A stretch of 28,518 nt of DNA from Bacillota bacterium (GCA_023434855.1 JAEYSJ010000098.1:1-28518); one strand, 5' to 3'; positions 15,790 through 23,680 are shown, counted from the stretch's first letter. The notes: generated from the sequence alone by a model not told the origin. Made by a program: numbers and translations.

Positions 15790-17553
15790 CTACTCCCTGT
15801 CAGCTATACCATAAGTATCTACATTGCCTGAAGCTTTGAATGTTATCCATAGCTTTTTATCCCAACCGTTCGGGGAAGCAGGCGACCACAGCGGCCAAGC
15901 ATAATAATTGGTTTTGGGACCACTAAGTTCAGGATTTCCCAGCAGGTCTATAATCTCATTTTTGCTTTTTCCGGCGAGATTTATAGTTGTTAACAGGTCA
16001 TAGACTAGTGTCGCACGTTGATACTTATCGGTTTTCCACAAAACATTGTCGAATACTCGGGGTTGTACAGGATTTTCCGTTAAGTATTTCCTGGCCCGCT
16101 GCTCAGACAAATTATATCCCTGCCACGCCTTGCTTTCAGACAGGCGGGTTTGTTTTTCGGTAATATATTGCCGGGCGGACTGTTCTATTTTCCAGTCAGG
16201 GTCCCGGGTCAGCGCAGCTAAATATGGTATTACATCATCAGATAACCCGGCCAGATAGTTGACATCAATAACCCCTGTCTGATAGTATCTCGCTATATTT
16301 TTTTGGGCTATTATTTCATCAACATTAACATAATTAAGTAATACATAGGATATTATCCCTATTATAAGGAATAATTTAGTGAGATTCACTTTGTCAACCC
16401 AGACTTTGTAAAATGTTGCCCACAACAGAACAAATATCATTGCCATAAAACTTTGCGTAAAGAACCGTAAATAAGTATATCCGTAGGCTTCTTCATATAG
16501 TGACATCCGGTAGTAGGCGGAAATAAGCATTACAAATGTACTGATTAGAAGTGCGCTGTTCAGTCCTTTTAAGATTCTCGCCGTCAACGGGCCTGACGTT
16601 GCCGTGAACCCTAAGCTGACAACGACAATGATGACATTGACTAGCGTTACGGCAACTAGTTCGAAAAAACCCCGCCTGGCATATTCCGCATAAGTAAAGT
16701 TTTGCGGTAAGAAACTGGACAACCCGCCAAAGAGATAGGAAAATTGGATGACAGAGAATAAAACATACAATATGGTCAGGAGGCATAGGCCGGTAATGAC
16801 GATGATTTCGTCAAAAGATTTAACTCTTTCGCTGCAGGAAGTTTGGGCAACCTTTGTATTATTCAGTCCCCAAAGAAAGCTGAAGACCAGCAGTGTGACA
16901 GCCCCGATCAAAAATAAATGTTTTGCAATCTCGTTGATGTTGATATTTGACAGTATAGTGTGGAGAAAAAATTCAAATACCTGGTCGGCTGAGGATAGCA
17001 GCATAATCACAACAGCAAGAACAGGCAGAAAAATAATTATCCCTGTTAACACTTTTACAAAAAATTGTCGACCGGATGCTTCATTGTCTACGCGTGTCAA
17101 AGCTTTTATCAAGAAAAAAGGCTTAGTGATATATTGGAGGGGACGGATGATTAAGCCGTTAACGATATCCTTCCCAAATCCCATGTGGGACCATTCATGA
17201 CAGTTGCTATCCGTCACCAACAGTACATGTGCGATGAACAAAACAGGTATTGCCAACGAATTAAGTATTAAAAACACTTCATTTGTAAATAGGAAACGTG
17301 TCAGAGCAAGGGTTATAAGCGGAAATGTTAAAAACCACCCAAAACTTAATTTTTTTATCAATAACAATTGAGTATTTCCGTATATTGCCGACAGCAATCC
17401 CAGTAGAAATATCGGATAAGATGCTGCCACGGCAGGCTGTGCAATTAAAAGATCGTAGCATATTGCCAGAACAGCCGAACTGGCAAGCATAATTACATTT
17501 TTCTTTGAAAGCAAAGTTTCTACACAGTCGTTTTTTTGTACAGGTACAAACAT
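15790..17553 (-). CDS. DUF4153/DUF4173-family polytopic membrane protein with BamE-like C-terminal tail
   Basis: 587 residues. Residues 1 to about 430 hold roughly a dozen membrane spans; the block from the HEWSHMGFGKDIVNGLIIRP loop through LSSADQVFEFFL is characteristic of DUF4153/DUF4173 proteins of Firmicutes. The soluble C-terminal 150 residues include helical repeats and end with TINLAGKSKNEIIDLLGNPE (about 523-542), which fits the L-x-G-x-x-x-x-E-x-x-x-L-L-G-x-P pattern of SmpA/BamE-like domains. Function is unknown. AAGGAGGG is 6 nt before the ATG. It is the third gene of a minus-strand operon after the DUF2975 and HTH genes, with only 11 bp to the HTH stop; these small HTH proteins often accompany such membrane proteins, suggesting regulation of envelope function. 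Confidence 0.8.
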   Translation of the reverse strand: MFVPVQKNDCVETLLSKKNVIMLASSAVLAICYDLLIAQPAVAASYPIFLLGLLSAIYGNTQLLLIKKLSFGWFLTFPLITLALTRFLFTNEVFLILNSLAIPVLFIAHVLLVTDSNCHEWSHMGFGKDIVNGLIIRPLQYITKPFFLIKALTRVDNEASGRQFFVKVLTGIIIFLPVLAVVIMLLSSADQVFEFFLHTILSNININEIAKHLFLIGAVTLLVFSFLWGLNNTKVAQTSCSERVKSFDEIIVITGLCLLTILYVLFSVIQFSYLFGGLSSFLPQNFTYAEYARRGFFELVAVTLVNVIIVVVSLGFTATSGPLTARILKGLNSALLISTFVMLISAYYRMSLYEEAYGYTYLRFFTQSFMAMIFVLLWATFYKVWVDKVNLTKLFLIIGIISYVLLNYVNVDEIIAQKNIARYYQTGVIDVNYLAGLSDDVIPYLAALTRDPDWKIEQSARQYITEKQTRLSESKAWQGYNLSEQRARKYLTENPVQPRVFDNVLWKTDKYQRATLVYDLLTTINLAGKSKNEIIDLLGNPELSGPKTNYYAWPLWSPASPNGWDKKLWITFKASGNVDTYGIADRE

Positions 17554-17564
17554 AATTTCCCTCC

Positions 17565-17783
17565 TTAATTCTCGTCTTCATCGGGAACCCATTCCAGGAT
17601 GTCTCCGGGCTGACAATTCAGTGCTTTGCAGATGGCTTCCAGGGTGGAAAACCTGATGGCCTTGGCCTTATTGTTTTTCAGAATTGATAGATTGGCCAAT
17701 GTTAAATCTATCTTACCGGCAAGATCGGAAAGACCGATTTTTCTTTTGGCCATCATTACATCAAGATTAACGATTATTGCCAT
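17565..17783 (-). CDS. YozG-like Cro/C1-type HTH regulator
   Basis: 72 residues from ATG 17783 (GGAGG 8 nt upstream); an ATG six bases earlier is too close to the SD. The sequence IIVNLDVMMAKRKIGLSDLAGKIDLTLANLSILKNNKAKAIRFSTLEAICKALNCQPGDIL is a compact five-helix xenobiotic-response-type HTH; the ending CQPGDILEW is typical of the YozG/HTH_26 subgroup. It sits between the DUF2975 and DUF4173 genes with gaps of 14 and 11 bp, so all three are probably cotranscribed. YozG-like proteins are commonly paired with DUF2975 membrane proteins, though the role is not established. It is a candidate to bind the large inverted repeat at the operon promoter. Confidence 0.88.
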   Translation of the reverse strand: MAIIVNLDVMMAKRKIGLSDLAGKIDLTLANLSILKNNKAKAIRFSTLEAICKALNCQPGDILEWVPDEDEN

Positions 17784-17797
17784 TGTCATATCCTCCG

Positions 17798-18259
17798 CTA
17801 AATTGTAAGATCGTTTTCTTCTTTGACTTCGACAGCCTGTCTAAAAAGTTCGGAAAATACTAGTCCGGTAAGGCCGAAAAGGAGAAAAACCGCCGCGATA
17901 ACTATTGTCAAAAAGCTAATATAAAAAAATATTTTGATAATATAGGCAGCCGAGATAAGCAGTCCCATTACTGCAATCGTCTTTAGACTCTTGGCGTTTT
18001 GTTTTTCAAAAGGCTCATTATTGTTAATGTTATTGAATATTTTCCGTAACTCATATACCATGATTAGTCCCAATGTGCCGGTCACGCATAAAAAAACCAG
18101 CAAAAACCAATAATTTTCCCCAATGCTCCATGTTCGGTTATTAAAGCACCACCTCAGAGTAACAGGCAAAGCTAATATAACCGGCACTCCGCCTAATACG
18201 AACAGGTCAAGGAAATACTTAACAATACCGGATATTCCTTTTTTACCGACAATTTCCAC
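17798..18259 (-). CDS. DUF2975-family membrane protein
   Basis: 153 residues with four probable membrane spans (about 15-35, 50-72, 95-115, 118-140). The loop YELRKIFNNINNNEPFEKQNAKSLKTIA between spans 2 and 3 is the signature DUF2975 region (RKI..xi..g.PF...n...lr.ia). Start is GTG at 18259 with GGGAGGG 7 nt upstream. It is the first gene of a three-gene operon and its promoter (TTGATA-N17-TATAAT) is about 30 bp upstream. DUF2975 proteins nearly always neighbour a small YozG-type HTH gene, as here. The family has no known activity; a sensor or partner for the HTH protein is a plausible inference. Confidence 0.87.
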   Translation of the reverse strand: MEIVGKKGISGIVKYFLDLFVLGGVPVILALPVTLRWCFNNRTWSIGENYWFLLVFLCVTGTLGLIMVYELRKIFNNINNNEPFEKQNAKSLKTIAVMGLLISAAYIIKIFFYISFLTIVIAAVFLLFGLTGLVFSELFRQAVEVKEENDLTI

Positions 18260-18290
18260 TTAACATCCCTCCCAGGTTCTCTTGTAAGTT

Positions 18291-18319
18291 ATTATATACA
18301 ATCTGCTTGTGAATATCAA
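18291..18319 (-). promoter_or_regulatory. Sigma-A promoter of the DUF2975-HTH-DUF4173 operon
   Basis: Minus strand TTGATA (18319-18314), 17-bp spacer, TATAAT (18296-18291), five of six and six of six consensus bases. The -35 box lies within the left arm of the perfect inverted repeat 18308-18362. Confidence 0.8.
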
Positions 18320-18362
18320 TATATTTTTATCGAATATCAATAAAAATATATTGATATTCACA
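18308..18362. repeat. Perfect 23-bp inverted repeat overlapping the operon promoter (operator candidate)
   Basis: Arms 18308-18330 and 18340-18362 are exact reverse complements around a 9-nt loop. The decamer GAATATCAAT occurs in direct orientation at 18311-18320 and 18332-18341 (21-bp period, two helical turns) and inverted at 18350-18359. The -35 box of the DUF2975 promoter is inside the left arm. This makes an operator more likely than a terminator (no U-tract; a separate terminator lies immediately to the right). Confidence 0.75.
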
Positions 18363-18365
18363 TAC

Positions 18366-18407
18366 AAACAAAAACGACAAGGCTCAGAATCCTTGAAGCC
18401 TTGCCGT
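18366..18407 (-). terminator. Terminator of the 73-aa orphan gene
   Basis: On the minus strand ACGGCAAGGCT (18407-18397) pairs with AGCCTTGTCGT (18384-18374), one G-U pair, followed by a T-rich tract (18373-18366). Confidence 0.85.
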
Positions 18408-18434
18408 TCTTGGCTATTTTCGGTAAAAATTGGG

Positions 18435-18656
18435 TTAGAAGGTTAGACCGTATATTTCATTATAGCTTAATAACAATTGTTGATATAGACTTGTTACTTC
18501 TGCCTTTCCCTGAATCACGAGCCAAACATTTTTATATGCCGTCCAGTTGCCTATTGCAGGCTGAGTCTTTCCATCTTTGAAGACGATAGTAGTTGTATTA
18601 TCACTTGTTTTAGGGACTATGGATTTGGCAATGGCCATTATATCAGCTTTGCTCAT
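18435..18656 (-). CDS. Small hypothetical protein, 73 aa
   Basis: 73 residues, no membrane segment or signal peptide. The N-terminal helix MSKADIMAIAKSI is followed by a probable beta-rich region (TTTIVFKDGKTQPAIGNWTAYKNVWLVIQ) and a C-terminal helix. No family recognised. GGAGGTGA lies 3-4 nt from the ATG in a very good SD, and a strong terminator follows within 30 bp, so it is a real single-gene unit. It precedes, in the same direction, the DUF2975 operon, which has its own promoter. It could be a small sporulation or envelope protein; nothing in the sequence proves this. Confidence 0.65.
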   Translation of the reverse strand: MSKADIMAIAKSIVPKTSDNTTTIVFKDGKTQPAIGNWTAYKNVWLVIQGKAEVTSLYQQLLLSYNEIYGLTF

Positions 18657-18989
18657 TTTTCACCTCCGTTCTATATTATGCTAATAGAGAAAAGCTAGCT
18701 CATTTCAATCGTCCTATGTCCTTTTTTAGCAAAAGGGATAAACTTGAAAGAAAAAACTAAAATCAATCTACTGAAATATATGCTATCATTTCCGGTTTAT
18801 GATTTTGTACGTTTTGGTTTTATTATATTAGAGCAAAATAGATAATTTTTTTAAGAGGAAATATCTTCTAAATTATTGAAATAAGTATTAGGGATATACT
18901 TCCATATATTAAGACAGGTTTTTGCAGATGAGGAGCAGCAGAATACTTTCCGGCTAAATCTTTTAAAAAGTTTGGAAGGGGGGCTATGA
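18657..18989. other. Divergent intergenic region, no gene
   Basis: 333 bp of AT-rich DNA between the 73-aa gene and the phospholipase-like gene. It must hold both divergent promoters; CATAATATA near 18668-18676 (minus strand) and TTGAAA at about 18877 (plus) are weak candidates without good partners. I see no ORF with a credible SD and no repeat. Confidence 0.5.
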
Positions 18990-20075
18990 ATGCCACAACC
19001 AATTACTCATTACCTGGTAATCGAGGAGGCACTTAGAAACGCTGCACCGGAGATTTGGGCGGAAAAAGGCAACTTCGCCGGGTTTGGTTCTTTTGGTCCG
19101 GATCTTTTTTATGTAAAAGATGTTATCCTTTCAAAGTTTAACCCTGCCGATGACTATGAGTTTCTTTCCGATGGCCTTCATGCAGAAAAATCCTTTGATT
19201 TCCTGTGTACGATGCTTGATATTGCGAAAACAGCAGTAAGAGTTAACCGGGAAGCAGCGGAAAAACAGCTGGCCTATGTGTTAGGCTACTACGCGCATGT
19301 GATTACCGATTGCGTCATCCACCCATACATCTACCGTCATACCCACGATCATTGGAAGTACCATAAGCCTGAAAAAAACTATAACGCTCACAAGCGGACA
19401 GAAGCACTAATTGATTGCCATATCCTGAATGAAAAAGGCAAAAAAGATTCTCCGCCTAACTCGTATGCAGTCTCTTGCAAAGATGATGTAAACGATGATT
19501 TGCTTGATATGGATATTGCCGGAATGCTGGCAGATGCATTAATAAAAGTATATATTGCTATTTTACACCAGGACTTTCTTGCGGCTGATATTAAAAAAGC
19601 TAACCATCCAATCCATGACTCATACAAAGGTTTTCGTCATATTGTTGACACAACCTATACAGCGCAAAATATTCTCTATGACTTACGGGGCCATTTTAGC
19701 GGCAATAAGCTGCTGCAAAAGCTCACTGCGGCTGACATAGCGGCTGCTGATGAACTGCACGGTCCTTGGCTTCCCAACGGGCTAAGCAATAAATTGATCT
19801 ATTCTGTTTCCGACCTGTTTGCGATGGCTGTTACCGCGGTAACGCAATTTATTGGACTTACCCTTAAGTTCTGGTCAAGCGATGGGATCGATGCAAAAAA
19901 GTTCTTTCTTCAGAACCCTGCATTATATCAGGATGATAACTGGAATTTAGATACCGGTCTTCCTACTAGATATAACAGTGATCCGACGAACCTGGTTATT
20001 GATGATTCCCGCTTTGATTTTGGAATTGATATTCTGGCTGCCAACTATACCAATCTTCGCACAATCATAGAATAA
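18990..20075 (+). CDS. Zinc-dependent phospholipase C-family protein
   Basis: 361 residues. The N-terminus MPQPITHYLVIEEAL and the following GSFGPDLFYV and LGYYAHVITDCVIHPYIYRHT blocks fit the zinc-dependent phospholipase C-like fold (PF00882): His7, Asp of GPD, and the H..TD...H set are candidate zinc ligands. No signal peptide is present, unlike secreted clostridial alpha-toxins, so this is one of the intracellular or uncharacterised members; phospholipase activity is not proven. ATG 18990 follows a GGAAGGGGGG SD. It is a single gene between a 333-bp leader region and its own terminator; the C-terminal 120 residues are not recognisable. Confidence 0.8.
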   Translation: MPQPITHYLVIEEALRNAAPEIWAEKGNFAGFGSFGPDLFYVKDVILSKFNPADDYEFLSDGLHAEKSFDFLCTMLDIAKTAVRVNREAAEKQLAYVLGYYAHVITDCVIHPYIYRHTHDHWKYHKPEKNYNAHKRTEALIDCHILNEKGKKDSPPNSYAVSCKDDVNDDLLDMDIAGMLADALIKVYIAILHQDFLAADIKKANHPIHDSYKGFRHIVDTTYTAQNILYDLRGHFSGNKLLQKLTAADIAAADELHGPWLPNGLSNKLIYSVSDLFAMAVTAVTQFIGLTLKFWSSDGIDAKKFFLQNPALYQDDNWNLDTGLPTRYNSDPTNLVIDDSRFDFGIDILAANYTNLRTIIE

Positions 20076-20133
20076 CTGAAACGCAGGCATTTCTCCGGAT
20101 TATACAAATCCGCGAATTAAGCCGCAAATTTTG

Positions 20134-20176
20134 AAAGAAGCTCCGCAAACATCAAGTCTGCAGAGCTTCTTTGTTT
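20134..20176 (+). terminator. Terminator after the phospholipase-like gene
   Basis: AAAGAAGCTC (20134-20143) pairs with GAGCTTCTTT (20163-20172); with one mismatch the stem extends four more base pairs (CGCA/TGCA). A T-rich run follows. Confidence 0.85.
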
Positions 20177-20313
20177 TATGGTAATTTCACTTAAGTTTCA
20201 CCAGTGGAAAATTGAAGTCAGGTGTTACGGTGGGAAAGGAATTAATAAATTTGTGGAGAATATGAAATTTATGGGGAAATTTGTCGAAATAGAATTACGG
20301 GGGAAATACATTG

Positions 20314-21624
20314 ATGGGGAAGATAAAGGGGCTGTTGGGAAACGTTGTTTTCAAAGATTTAATAATAATCCTGGTATTCTCGATTGTAGTATATCTTTTA
20401 TCTGCATTTTATGATTTATTTGACCGTGTTCTGGCTTATTTACTAGCACTGAAAGGTGCTAATAGCGAGATTGAAGAAATAATCATGAGTTTTATTTTCC
20501 TAAGTGCAGCCCTTGGGGTATTCTCATTTCGTAGATGGCGTGAACTTTCGATTGAGATAAGTCTGAGGAAAAAGTTTGAACAGGAATTAGAATACTTGGC
20601 GACCTATGATACGCTGACTACTACATACAATAGAAATAGCTTTGAACAGGATATTAATCAAATCGACCAGGCTGGATCCCGGCCTGTTGGTGTAATGATT
20701 TGTGATTTAGACGGCTTAAAACTGATTAACGATACTTTTGGCCACAGGGAAGGCGACAATCTGCTTCAGGCCGCTGCCGGACTGCTTCAAAGGACTTTTA
20801 GCCAAATAGGAAAGGTTTATCGCATCGGTGGTGATGAATTTGCCGTGATTTGCTTAAATAGTTCCGCTGAGCAGTTAAAACAGGCGGCTAAAGTATTAAA
20901 GCAATCAATTGATTCTTTTAATGAAAAAGGCCAAAAGGTTCAGTTGAGTCTGTCTAGTTCGTTTGCGATACGTGATAGTGTCGCTATCTCGCTACTGGAT
21001 GTTGTGAAGGAAGCTGACAATAATATGTATCGCCATAAGTTGCATCACAATTTAAGCAATCGTAACGCCATCGTGCAAACACTGCGGAAGGCACTTGAGG
21101 CAAGAGATTATATAACGGACGGCCATGGAGACAGATTGCAGCAGCTGTTGATGCTCTTTGCCAATAAAGTGTCGATACCTGAACGAAGAATGGATGACTT
21201 GCGGCTGCTGGCCCAATTCCATGATCTTGGGAAGGTAGGAATTCCGGATAATATACTTTTTAAGCCGGGAAAACTAACCCCCGAGGAGTATGAATACATG
21301 AAACGCCACAGCGAAATAGGATACCGTATCGCGCTGGCTTCCAGCGAATTATCGCCGATAGCGGACTGGATACTGAAACACCATGAAAGATGGGATGGCA
21401 GTGGATACCCACTAGGTTTAGTCAGAGAGCAGATTCCCCTGGAATGCCGGATGCTTGCGATTGTTGACGCTTTTGACGCCATGATTAATGATCGTCCTTA
21501 TAGGAAGGCAATGACTTATCAGGAAGCAATACAAGAGATACAGAGGTGTAGTGGGACGCAGTTTGATCCGGACCTGGTGGATATCGTCGTAAGAACAAAT
21601 ATTTTGGAAGAGGTCACGAAATAA
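20314..21624 (+). CDS. Membrane-bound GGDEF + HD-GYP protein (c-di-GMP turnover)
   Basis: 436 residues from ATG 20314; TTG 20311 is equally spaced from the GGGGGA SD and cannot be excluded. Two membrane helices (about 12-35 and 45-70) are followed by a linker helix, a diguanylate cyclase domain (about 90-245) with intact RIGGDEF (Gly172-Phe176) and an HD-GYP phosphodiesterase domain (about 255-430) with HDLGK (His303-Asp304) and HHERWDGSGYP (GYP 364-366). Both domains keep their catalytic signatures, so it may make and break cyclic di-GMP. No RxxD inhibitory site precedes the GGDEF motif, so feedback inhibition may be absent. The membrane part looks too short for a ligand-sensing domain. Single gene, convergent with the Thr-rich gene. 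Confidence 0.92.
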   Translation: MGKIKGLLGNVVFKDLIIILVFSIVVYLLSAFYDLFDRVLAYLLALKGANSEIEEIIMSFIFLSAALGVFSFRRWRELSIEISLRKKFEQELEYLATYDTLTTTYNRNSFEQDINQIDQAGSRPVGVMICDLDGLKLINDTFGHREGDNLLQAAAGLLQRTFSQIGKVYRIGGDEFAVICLNSSAEQLKQAAKVLKQSIDSFNEKGQKVQLSLSSSFAIRDSVAISLLDVVKEADNNMYRHKLHHNLSNRNAIVQTLRKALEARDYITDGHGDRLQQLLMLFANKVSIPERRMDDLRLLAQFHDLGKVGIPDNILFKPGKLTPEEYEYMKRHSEIGYRIALASSELSPIADWILKHHERWDGSGYPLGLVREQIPLECRMLAIVDAFDAMINDRPYRKAMTYQEAIQEIQRCSGTQFDPDLVDIVVRTNILEEVTK

Positions 21625-21658
21625 TCTGTGGCGCTAAGCAAGACAGTTCATTATCAGG

Positions 21659-22171
21659 CTATGTAGCCGGAGTTGATGTAATCGGCATTGTTGGTGTGAT
21701 CGGTGTTATCGGAACAGTCGGCGTTGTCGGAGTTATCGGTGTCGTGGGAGTAACAGTTGGCGTAACAGCGGGAAGATTTGCAAAAAATTCCCTTGTTATT
21801 ACGTCAATATCCCGCGGCAGTCTTAGATTTGTAAAATGATCTAAGACAAAAGTTTGCAAAATGGATAAAAGCTGCGGTGTAGTGCCAGGCGAAAAAGTGG
21901 GGATAGTACTTGTAGCCGGTGTTGTAGCAGTAGTCGCAGTAGCTGTTGTAGCGGTCGTAGGAGTCGTAGTAGTCGCCGTGGCGGTCATTGTTGCGGTGTT
22001 GGCTGTAGGAATAGCGGCAGCAACGGTAGAGGTTGGACTCATTATAACATTAAGATTTGTATAAACGAAAACCTCTAATATGTTATGGGCGTCAGAAGGC
22101 AAGGGTCTGTCCGGAGGTGCGGGAAAAGGCATTACCCCTAAAATATCCCCGGGGTTTTGTCGCATATTCAA
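21659..22171 (-). CDS. Thr/Ala/Pro-rich low-complexity protein of unknown function
   Basis: About 170 residues. A non-repetitive head (NPGDILGVMPFPAPPDRPLP ... NILEVFVYTNLNVIM) is followed by a Thr/Ala-rich tract (about residues 50-83), a folded-looking helix segment (LLSILQTFVLDHFTNLRLPRDIDVITREFFANL), then a Thr-Pro repeat tail (P-T/I-T-P units, about 137-170). No signal peptide or LPXTG-like anchor is seen. Start is uncertain: TTG 22171 is 10 nt from AGGAG, GTG 22180 is only 1 nt from it and ATG 22165 is 16 nt away. Compositional bias and repeat DNA suggest a surface or spore-associated protein; this is inference. It is convergent with the GGDEF gene; the long reverse-strand frame through this region is Val/Gly-rich and a mirror of the repeats. 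Confidence 0.6.
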   Translation of the reverse strand: MNMRQNPGDILGVMPFPAPPDRPLPSDAHNILEVFVYTNLNVIMSPTSTVAAAIPTANTATMTATATTTTPTTATTATATTATTPATSTIPTFSPGTTPQLLSILQTFVLDHFTNLRLPRDIDVITREFFANLPAVTPTVTPTTPITPTTPTVPITPITPTMPITSTPAT

Positions 22172-22280
22172 GAGAAACACTCTCCTTTTTTGTATGATAT
22201 AAATAGTATATTAACGATTATAAGGATAATAGAATCATAGCTGACTCAGTCGTTTTAACTACAACATTATTCTATAAGTA

Positions 22281-22320
22281 AAAGTCCTGCTTTCTGATTT
22301 ACAGTTGAAAGCGGGACTTT
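22281..22320 (-). terminator. Terminator of mutY
   Basis: AAAGTCCTGCTTTC (22281-22294) against GAAAGCGGGACTTT (22307-22320), one mismatch, 12-nt loop; flanked by T's on one side and A's on the other. It lies 37 bp past the mutY stop, in the direction of that gene. Confidence 0.75.
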
Positions 22321-22357
22321 ACTAATTTTTAAGTAAATACATGTTCTTTATATGTTA

Positions 22358-23410
22358 TTATTCCGATTCACCTATAGCCGTAGCTACTTTGCGATGAGGT
22401 CCGGCCCAGGGCACCGTGTTTAGTTTCGATATATCTAACCAGCAAGCTGCAGGCGGCAAATCATTGCCTGCCAGCCATTGACAATTATAAAAGGAGATAT
22501 CCCACTTGCGATGGCTGAAGGCGTGGATATAGTGAAAAATCTTTTCTCCAATGCACACTTCCTGGTATAAGTCATTCCGGATAGTTGCTTTTAATTGGTT
22601 AAGGGTCGTTTCCCTCTCAGCCAATTCTACTGCAGGAAATTCCCACATGTTAGCCAGCAGACCGGTTGCGGGACGCTGCCGAACAAGATAGCTGCTTTCG
22701 CGCTTGATTAATCCGGCAATCAGCACTACTGGCTGCGGCAATTTTTTCGGTGCCCGCACCGGCAGCACATCCTGAATTTCCCGTGTATATGCTTCACATA
22801 AATTGCTTAATGGGCACAAATGGCAGCGTGGTTGGCGGGGAATACATACCATAGCGCCTAAATCCATAAGTGACTGGTTAAAATCTCCCGGCTGCCGGCT
22901 TGGTATATGAGCGCGAATCAGACAATCGATTTTACATTTGGCCGCTTGTTTGGTAATATCATCCTCGATGCCAAACAACCGGCTGAAGATTCTCAGGACA
23001 TTACCGTCAATGGCCGGAACCGGCTGGTTGTAGGCAATACTGGCGATAGCTCCGGCCGTATATTCACCAACTCCTGGCAAGCGCTGAATTGCTGTTATAT
23101 TGTCAGGTACTTTTCTGCCGTAGTCTGCACATACTTCGCGGACACCTGCCAGCAGGTGGCGTGCCCGTGTATAATAACCTAAACCCTGCCAATAAGTAAG
23201 TACTTCTTGCTCGGACGCTTCAGCCAGGGACTCGATAGTCGGAAAACGGTCTATCCACCGATTGAAATAATCTCTTACCGCTTCAACCCGGGTTTGCTGA
23301 AGCATTATTTCTGAGACCCAAATTTTATAGGCATCTTTGTCTTTACGCCAAGGCAAATCCCGGGCGTTGTTGCGATACCAGATCAACAGTTGTTTAGCTA
23401 ATAGTGTCAT
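22358..23410 (-). CDS. mutY: A/G-specific adenine glycosylase
   Basis: 350 residues, normal for MutY, which removes adenine mispaired with 8-oxoguanine in base-excision repair. Seen: WVSEIMLQQTRV (Glu34, general acid), the helix-hairpin-helix LPGVGEYTAGAI (111-122), the catalytic Asp135 in PAIDGNVLR, the [4Fe-4S] ligands Cys189, Cys196, Cys199 and Cys205 in C-x6-C-x2-C-x5-C spacing, and a C-terminal NUDIX-like domain (about 228-345) with RQRPATGLLANMWEFPAVE for 8-oxoG recognition. GAGG SD about 8 nt before the ATG. It is a single gene with its own terminator; the cysteine-free linker is ordinary. Confidence 0.97.
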   Translation of the reverse strand: MTLLAKQLLIWYRNNARDLPWRKDKDAYKIWVSEIMLQQTRVEAVRDYFNRWIDRFPTIESLAEASEQEVLTYWQGLGYYTRARHLLAGVREVCADYGRKVPDNITAIQRLPGVGEYTAGAIASIAYNQPVPAIDGNVLRIFSRLFGIEDDITKQAAKCKIDCLIRAHIPSRQPGDFNQSLMDLGAMVCIPRQPRCHLCPLSNLCEAYTREIQDVLPVRAPKKLPQPVVLIAGLIKRESSYLVRQRPATGLLANMWEFPAVELAERETTLNQLKATIRNDLYQEVCIGEKIFHYIHAFSHRKWDISFYNCQWLAGNDLPPAACWLDISKLNTVPWAGPHRKVATAIGESE

Positions 23411-23484
23411 AGGTTTTTCCTCTCATAGTGTTTGTTGATAACTTAAGCTGTTTGCAGTCGCCCGAAAAGTTATAAATTCTGATA

Positions 23485-23636
23485 CGAGACTGCTTAGAAA
23501 TGTTCAGATGCACGTTCTGACTCGAAATCCCAGGCACGTTCTGGTTGAGACAGTTTAATCCTCGCAGAGTGTTTTTATGTGGAATATCTTACGTAGTTTG
23601 CACGGCGCCGCAGATGGGCGTTTATAAGCAGTCTCG
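23485..23636. repeat. MITE-like element with 27-bp imperfect terminal inverted repeats
   Basis: The left end 23485-23511 (CGAGACTGCTTA...) and the reverse complement of 23610-23636 share the first 12 bases and 21 of 27 in all; three more mismatches are compensable by G-U pairing in RNA. The interior has a 10-bp direct repeat GCACGTTCTG at 23510 and 23534 and no ORF. The design fits a non-autonomous mobile element or a folded RNA. Confidence 0.5.
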
Positions 23637-23642
23637 ATACAG

Positions 23643-23679
23643 AAAAAAAGCCCCTAATGTACAGTAGCACAAAAGGGGT
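23643..23679 (-). terminator. Possible weak minus-strand terminator
   Basis: Minus strand ACCCCT (23679-23674) pairs with AGGGGC (23655-23650), a short stem with an 18-nt loop, followed by seven T's (23649-23643). Stem is short, so this is tentative. Confidence 0.3.
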
Positions 23680-23680
23680 G

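Noticed and set aside
20080..20310. Possible c-di-GMP riboswitch before the GGDEF/HD-GYP gene
   Set aside because: None of the conserved c-di-GMP-I or -II core sequence is present; the segment has only the previous gene's terminator and the SD.
20178..20414. 78-codon plus-strand ORF before the GGDEF gene
   Set aside because: It runs through the leader and into the GGDEF gene in another frame, has no SD and no coding-like pattern.
21861..22064. Val/Ala-rich 67-codon plus-strand ORF
   Set aside because: It is the mirror of the Thr/Ala repeat coding sequence on the minus strand.
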